From Acanthochlamys bracteata (lineage: Eukaryota > Streptophyta > Magnoliopsida > Pandanales > Velloziaceae), in contig CM034126.1 in the NCBI GenBank assembly GCA_019914995.1, positions 7,445,001-7,509,000 on the forward strand: a stretch of DNA of 64,000 nt, read 5' to 3'. Shown here piece after piece: positions 58,557 through 64,000 of the stretch (positions are counted from its first letter, which is position 1; each line of letters starts with the position of its first letter). The position numbers and the translations under genes are program-made. Below the pieces are notes generated by a model. It had not been told where the DNA came from, made no database searches, and worked only from the letters and a program-made list of their open reading frames with translations.

Positions 58557-61539
58557 GTCAATCTTTCATCCCTGATTTTCTTTTTCCTGTCGGAGATGTC
58601 CTTGTTTTGACGGAGGTCTTCTGTTCGGACGTATGATTTTGGTAAGAATATCTCGTTTGGGTTATTGATTCTTGTCGAAGTAGTTGATTTGAGGATGTGG
58701 GTAGCTTGAATATCATGAAATTATGTTGCGGTTTGGTTCCCTTAGGTTGGCGGAGATAGGTAGTCTAAATTTGAGTGTCTGCACGGTTGTTCAATTTCTT
58801 CTCAAGCTAGTGAATGTTGAAGTTGGAGTTCTTGCTAGCAAAATTTCGTTTCTTGCTAGAAGTTTGGCTGATGGGTAGTGCTTTGTGCGATTCAGGGGTG
58901 TGGTTTTGCTCTCTCTCTCTCTCTCTCACTCTCGATTCGTTGAGTACTCCTTAGTGATGCCATATTTGTATGTTATGCATTTTTGGAAAGTTTTGGAGCT
59001 TTTACTCATTTGGAGTTGGTAGTCCATTTAGAATTAATGAAAGTTTGTCCTCCTTAGTGTACTGGTGACACATCATAATTTGGCATCCTATTGAGAGGAA
59101 TATCTGATACCTGCAACACCATGGTACCCACCCCTAAGAGGATGGAGATGAATTTTACCCTAAGTGGGGATGGAGTGGGTACATTGATCCCCATCCCACG
59201 AAATCCCATTCTCAGCTTCTTTGGATATAGTAACATATAGATTGCAGTTAAAAGAACATATTTTTTACTTTCACAATACCTAAAGCATCTGTAAAGAATA
59301 TGTGAATATTCAGTAATATTTCTACGATGCAATCACATGGAGGGGAAGTACTTGATTTAAGATGATTTTCTTATTTTTGTTCTGAAAACATTGATAAATG
59401 CCTAATTTTGCAACTTTCAGTTGATGGAATAAACGGGTCTGGGGACCTGTGAGGATATTGGGACTTGCATGGGGGTAGGGATGGGGAAGTTTCAAGCTGC
59501 GCAAGCGGGTATGGGGATTGGGATGTGGATAGTAAAATGTGATGTAGGTGGGGATGGGGATACTAAAATGTGATGGAGGCCCCATTCCCTCCCCCAGCCC
59601 CACCCCATTGCCATTCCTAGTATTGTATTAGTGCATCAGGTGTATATCCTTGTTTGTGTCATTTAGGTCATACGTTATAGTGGTTTTGACCGGCATACAT
59701 ACATTGGTGGCTAATAATTGGATTATTGCTTTGAGATATGCTCATGTGAAGTTACCTTATGGCGATTGTAGGCTGCTCTCTACATCCAAAATAGCATGGA
59801 CATGCTAATACTTCATAGTATGGAGGTGTTGTTATGCCATTTTGCTTAATCTCATCATAATTGCTAGACTGAATGCATTAATGATGCTAATAAAAAATTT
59901 GTTCAAATTGATAGAGGAAAATTTTCGATAGTGAGTTTTTCACAAGGTTTGGTGCTATTCATTCAGTTGTAGTACTGGGTAGTGCTTTTTGAGCAATTTG
60001 AGGGACTAACTTGGTCTTTACTTGCAATATGAAGGCCAAATTCGGCATAGCTATGTTTTAATTGAATCAAATCTGAAATAGAATGTTGTTCACTTGGGCA
60101 AGGTAGTTTTGAATTTTTGGAGAATTTTTGTTCTTCTTTTAGTTTTTATTTTCCCTTGCTTTACTTCTTTTTGTTGCAGGCTTTCTTTCTTTTTCATTAC
60201 TATATGGCCATTTTCAAAGAGTCTTTATAGGAGAATTAACCGAGTTGTGGTTGAGTTTCTCTGGCTTCAGCTGATTTGGCTTGTAGATTGGTGGTCGGGT
60301 GTTAAGGTATTTTATTCAACAAAAACTAAAGACTTATTAGTTGATTTGTGCTATGGTATTTGTACAATTCACACACTTCTTCTCTTGCAATGTTGTCCAT
60401 AAGCTTTGTGTTTGGTCACTGAAGCTTGTGTGGAAGGTAAAATATAATTTGTTATTCTGTTCTTTCGATCTTGTTTCCAGTAACATCTGTGCATCAATTA
60501 TGATGGATGTGTTGCACTTCATGTGCTATTGGCTATGAAGATATTGCGCTCTTGTTGGAGATGTCCTCATCTTATCCATTAATAATCTTCATAGATTTCA
60601 ACAGAGTAGAATGGCGTCCAAGCATCTATTTAGCATCCTCACCTAGTGGGATGAAAGGCCTTGGGGCTGGTTTATTTTTTCATTTCTTTTAATTTCTTGG
60701 TTATTTAGTTTCCTCTAACAATTTGCATTTGTCAGGAATTAATAATGAACTCATATTTCAGCTAGAATATGTGTAGGTTTTGGTTGTGGCTAGTGTAAAG
60801 TATTTTGCAAAGCTGTCTAGTGAAAGTATTCACATTTTTTCAGGTTCAACTTTATGCTGATGATGAAACATTTGACTCAATGGGTATGGTTTATTTTCTT
60901 TTTTATCTCAGTACTCTTATTGCTAAATGAACTTAAAATTATCTGTTCCGAGAGTCAGAGCTTATCATTTATATGATGAGGTTTTCTGGAAAGTTTTGCA
61001 GGTAAAGAGCATGCGCTAGTCATTTGCAATCACAGGAGTGACATTGATTGGCTTGTAGGATGGATTTTAGCTCAGGTGCATCTTTTTTATATTCTTGAGT
61101 GAGGTCTATATATATATATATATATGAGAAGGAATAGGGGCACTCCAACCCTTATGCACACTCCAGCGCACTCCACGGCCATTTGTGGCCGTGGAGATCT
61201 TCAAATCCAATCTCTACCGTTGGATATAAAAAACTACGAGTTGTTAATATACTGACAAAATTTTATCTCGATCGGACTGCGAATAGACCTTCATCCGGTC
61301 ACTTGATCAAGATGACTAAATAAGAGATATATATATTTTGTTAACTTTTACTATTTGTGTCATCATTATCAAGTGATCAGATGAAGGTCTATTCGTAGTC
61401 CGATCGAGATGAAATTTTGTCAGTATGTTAACGACTCGTAGTTCTTAATATCCAACGGTAGAGATTGGATTTGAAAGTCTCCACGGCCATTTGTGCGCTG
61501 GAGTGTGCATAAGAGTTGGAGTGCCCCTATCCTTCCCTA

Positions 61540-61570
<31 letters not shown>

Positions 61571-64000
61571 TTCTTGTCAGTGATCCATGGTTTGCTTCAT
61601 ATGATGTTATTTAAGTTTTGCATCAGCTTTTGGGTTGAGACCTTCCTGACAACAGTGATTCTTACCTCTTCCCTTATGTCCTTTTTACTCATTTCAGCGG
61701 TCAGGATGTCTAGGTAGCACTCTAGCAGTCATGAAGAAGTCCTCAAAGTTTCTTCCGGTGAGAATTTTGAGATAAATACTATAGTTAGAATATTGCTAGT
61801 TTTATCTGTTTTAAAGTTTTGTACAAGTAGCTTACTATATGTTGGCTGACTGGTTACTGAAATTTGATAAGAGAATTTTGATAATGGCTGCTGGACTTAA
61901 GCAATAGCTGCATTCTGTGGTATGGATAACCTATATATCTTATCATATCTTGTTTACTTGAGGGTTCATCCTGTGATTTGGCCACATGGCATTATGATGT
62001 AACTGGGCACAGAGCTAGCCAGTAAGATATGACTTTATTGTGATGGTATCTCGTACAAAATTGTTAACATAATTATTAACTTTGTTTAGTCATAGTTTTG
62101 AAGCTTTTTTATTACTTATATAGAGTTTTTTTTTTCTGGTAGAAATATATTTAGGACAGAATGTTGTTTGGAGTTTGAACTTATTTGGTTATGCTGGTAA
62201 ATTGTTGGACCTGCTGATTCTTTGTGGGTTCTGAAGCAAAAAATAGACTGGAAGTCCAATACTTGTTGTAACATAAATGCAAGGGGTTTGATTCAGTGGT
62301 TAAAATGAGAAGCTAGTGATCTACATTTTAGAAAAGAAAGTTCACAAGAATGGTTAGACCGTACAATAATAGATATGAGAAAAATAGGTATATGACTGTA
62401 AGCAGTTCTTTTCAACATTATTTGATAAAGGCTTAGGACTGGGGCTAATGGATTGGCTTGTGGATGGACTTTTGAATGACTTGAAGTAGTTCTGTTATGA
62501 GGCTGCCTTCGATAAATGAAATCTAAGTACAACCAACATTGATTGAACTCTTGTTTGTGCTTTTATAAACCTAAAAGGTTTTGTTATAACAGAAGTTTTT
62601 GTTTTATTTCTGATTATGTGGGTTTAGTCTGATAGAATGTCGGAAATGCCCACAGGTTACTTTTAGTTTCTTTCTAATATCACTAAACAATCATGTGTTG
62701 CTAAATTGTCCCATAGACCTCTGAATGATAAGCACCTACGTAAAGCCTAGAGTGCTTTTTATTTACATCCAGTCCCCTTTCACTTTTTTCCCCCTCCTCC
62801 TTCAGTTGGCATGGTCATTTTTCAAAGGATACGCATAACCTAATTGTTTATGGTTCTGAGAAAGTGTACAGTGCTTCTCACAAATCTTGTTTTAGAATGG
62901 ACATCTCTGGACATGTTCTTAGAAATGCAACAAAGTAGCATGTGAAAGGCTCGTGGGATTCCTAGAAAGGCTATGAAATGTAATGAGGTATTCAACATAG
63001 AATCCTTGAGCTAGATTCCATTGGATTCCCATGTTTTTATTGGCACATAATAGGCAACATTAAATTCATTTAATGATACTGCACAGCTTTTCATAAATTC
63101 ATTCCCATCGTTAATGGTGTTCCAGTCCAAAGTTGTGGCTTTGGTTGGCTGATACTGCACAGCTTTTCATAAATTCATTCCCATCGTTAAATGGTGTTCC
63201 AGTCCAAAGTTGTGGCTTTCTTCTTTTCAGTTTCCCTCAATCACCCTTGTCTCATTATAGCTAATATGGAGAATAAAATGGTAGCTTAATAAAGATTGTT
63301 GCATGCCATCATTAGTAACAGCACAATGGGTGGGGTTGCGGTAGAGTGGAAGCATCTTGCAGTGGTTTCCACTTTCCACCATGTTACTCTGAACGTCACC
63401 AAAGGATAAAAGGGAGATTTTAATCATTCCAGATAACCTTCTTGATTGTTAGTTAAGTTCTTCGCTATATGTGCTTGTGTAGCTTCTAGATGCATCAGCT
63501 ATGAGAAAGGTAACCGCATCAGATGAAGGAGGAATTCAAGTAGGGAGACACTAGTAGATCACATGAGATGGCCATAGATAAGATCAAAATGAACAACTCC
63601 ACCCCAACCCCCCCCTTTTTCCTTTCTGTGTGCCAAATCAAAAGTAACAATTCCTTTTGAAACTTTTGAAGTTTCAAAGTATTTACGTATATGTTATATG
63701 TGCTTTGAAAGCAACTTAAAAGTAACAATTCCTCGCTTTTGTATGATAAGTACAATGGCAGATGCTACAAAGTGTAGACAACTCTGCAAGTTGTCATATC
63801 CATGTTTTGCTAGAAACATACATCTTACTCTATCTGGACACCCTACCCTTTTCTACCTGGACACCATCAGACACTATTGAAGGAAACTTTAAGCCTAGTA
63901 TTTAACATTTAACAAGCATTCACGGCCCTGCATTATTAAAAGATTACCGTGGGTAGCTATATTTATTGAAACATGCTGTACAGAGGTTTTTTTTCCTCTG
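58476..64000 (+). CDS. LPAT2: Lysophosphatidate acyltransferase (LPAT2 type), first five exons
   Basis: ER-membrane enzyme that transfers an acyl group from acyl-CoA to lysophosphatidic acid, making phosphatidic acid for phospholipids and triacylglycerol. Exons: 58476-58556, 60180-60306, 60844-60883, 61002-61075, 61698-61757; further exons lie beyond the window. Start chosen at MAIPAAF, the family's usual N-terminus; ATG at 58467 (MVDMAIP) is in frame and possible. A hydrophobic N-terminal membrane segment is clear. Catalytic motif I (NHRSDID) is in exon 4. Exon 2 carries an extra TTTC that shifts frame relative to exon 1. Residues up to KKSSKFLP are seen, about one third of the protein. Intron 4 hosts a MITE. 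Confidence 0.9.
59100..59635. repeat. G/C-run-rich insertion in LPAT2 intron 1 (hAT-like)
   Basis: Repeated GGGGATGGGGAT and GGGATTGGGAT runs, and an end-like CCCCATTGCCATTCCTAG at 59604-59621. Such composition is common in hAT-type MITEs of plants. The left end is not defined. Minus-strand frames here are compositional. Confidence 0.4.
60180..60306 (+). CDS. LPAT2: LPAT2 exon 2, with TTTC duplication
   Basis: After acceptor TTGCAG the family frame is readable from about 60184: [20 protein letters not shown] then [20 protein letters not shown]. The first bases read GCTTTCTTTC; removing one TTTC would restore phase 0 with exon 1, as the exon has 127 bases where 123 would fit. So a 4-base expansion breaks the frame, unless a different donor is used in exon 1. 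Confidence 0.85.
60844..60883 (+). CDS. LPAT2: LPAT2 exon 3
   Basis: 40 bases: [13 protein letters not shown] plus one base; acceptor TTTTCAG, donor GTATGG, phase 0 in and 1 out. Confidence 0.88.
61002..61075 (+). CDS. LPAT2: LPAT2 exon 4 (catalytic NHxxxxD motif)
   Basis: [20 protein letters not shown] then WILAQ. NHRSDID holds the His-Asp pair of acyltransferase motif I. Acceptor TTGCAG, donor GTGCAT, phase 0 out. Confidence 0.93.
61126..61540. mobile_element. Palindromic MITE in LPAT2 intron 4 (CCACGGCC subfamily)
   Basis: About 415 bp, the sister of 47422-47846: ends GGAATAGGGGCACTCCAACC and (inverted) GGATAGGGGCACTCCAACTC, inner CTCCACGGCCATTTGTGGCC GTGGAG. It sits between TATATATATATATAT on the left (about 61107-61125) and a TA run on the right (61539-61561), so it occupies a TA microsatellite. 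Confidence 0.9.
61698..61757 (+). CDS. LPAT2: LPAT2 exon 5
   Basis: [20 protein letters not shown], exactly 20 codons, between acceptor ATTTCAG and donor GTGAGA. The next conserved segment (family VIGWSMWF) was not found before the window end, so intron 5 exceeds 2.2 kb. Confidence 0.93.
61758..64000 (+). other. LPAT2: LPAT2 intron 5 (continues beyond window)
   Basis: No exon for the rest of the acyltransferase was found. T-rich plant intron composition, the tandem duplication at 63074 and no recognisable transposon. Open frames at 62293-62532, 63227-63427 and 63519-63880 show no domain. Confidence 0.6.
63074..63225 (+). repeat. 76-bp tandem duplication in LPAT2 intron 5
   Basis: Two nearly perfect 76-bp units start TGATACTGCACAGCTTTTCA at 63074 and 63150, differing by one inserted A (GTTAATGG against GTTAAATGG) and at the tail. 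Recent duplication. Confidence 0.95.

Noticed and set aside
59054..59603. Two minus-strand open frames with Pro/His-rich sequence
   Set aside because: Generated by GGGGAT repeats of an intronic insertion in LPAT2.

Overview
This window reads as nuclear DNA of a flowering plant. It is AT-rich, dominated by degraded LTR retrotransposons (Athila-type and chromovirus Ty3 elements), hAT, Mutator/FAR1 and Tourist-type DNA elements and MITEs, and it holds two intron-containing plant genes with GT-AG introns. A short relic of the plastid petA gene also points to a plant. I cannot name the species.

Layout. 1-2.9 kb: 3' end of an Athila-type retrotransposon (integrase C-terminus, polypurine tract, LTR). 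2.9-6.4 kb: no recognisable gene, with an ATT/GTT microsatellite. 6.43-9.17 kb: a decayed hAT transposon with a 7/8 target duplication. 9.7-10.65 kb: Ty3 integrase relic. 11.7-13.3 kb: a pair of direct repeats, the second cut by a minus-strand Athila LTR (13.3-14.8 kb) with its integrase (15.3-16.1 kb). 16.9-21.5 kb: a second Athila lineage in a tandem-like array lacking pol. 23.4-24.2 kb: FAR1/MULE transposase relic. 24.4 kb: about 100 bp of plastid petA fused to Ty3 RT/RNase H debris (24.5-25.4 kb). 25.4-27.7 kb: a gag-protease-only Ty3 element. 29.1-34.8 kb and 34.9-41.0 kb: two complete Ty3 chromovirus-like elements with 5-bp target duplications (GTAAG, GTTGG), 102 bp apart. They lie in host DNA that includes a phytoglobin 3' fragment (41.5-41.7 kb). 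41.8-42.6 kb: a diverged tandem duplication.

Genes. The minus strand 43.08-51.06 kb carries an eight-exon RBP45/47-type three-RRM RNA-binding protein gene; a one-base insertion in exon 7 ends the protein about 40 residues early. The plus strand from 58.48 kb to beyond the window end carries the first five exons of an LPAT2-type lysophosphatidate acyltransferase gene; a TTTC duplication in exon 2 shifts its frame. Between them lie a 2.5-kb TTA-flanked DNA element enclosing a broken RPL8 (uL2) exon, and directly beside it a 3.7-kb foldback element with arms over 1 kb that is itself host to a Tourist MITE.

A family of about 420-bp palindromic MITEs sits in TA microsatellites, including introns of both genes. 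All retroelement reading frames are broken, and several catalytic residues are visibly lost (RT Asp to Tyr; deleted integrase Asp). The two host genes have unrelated roles (mRNA binding; phospholipid synthesis). Their neighbourhood suggests no joint function.
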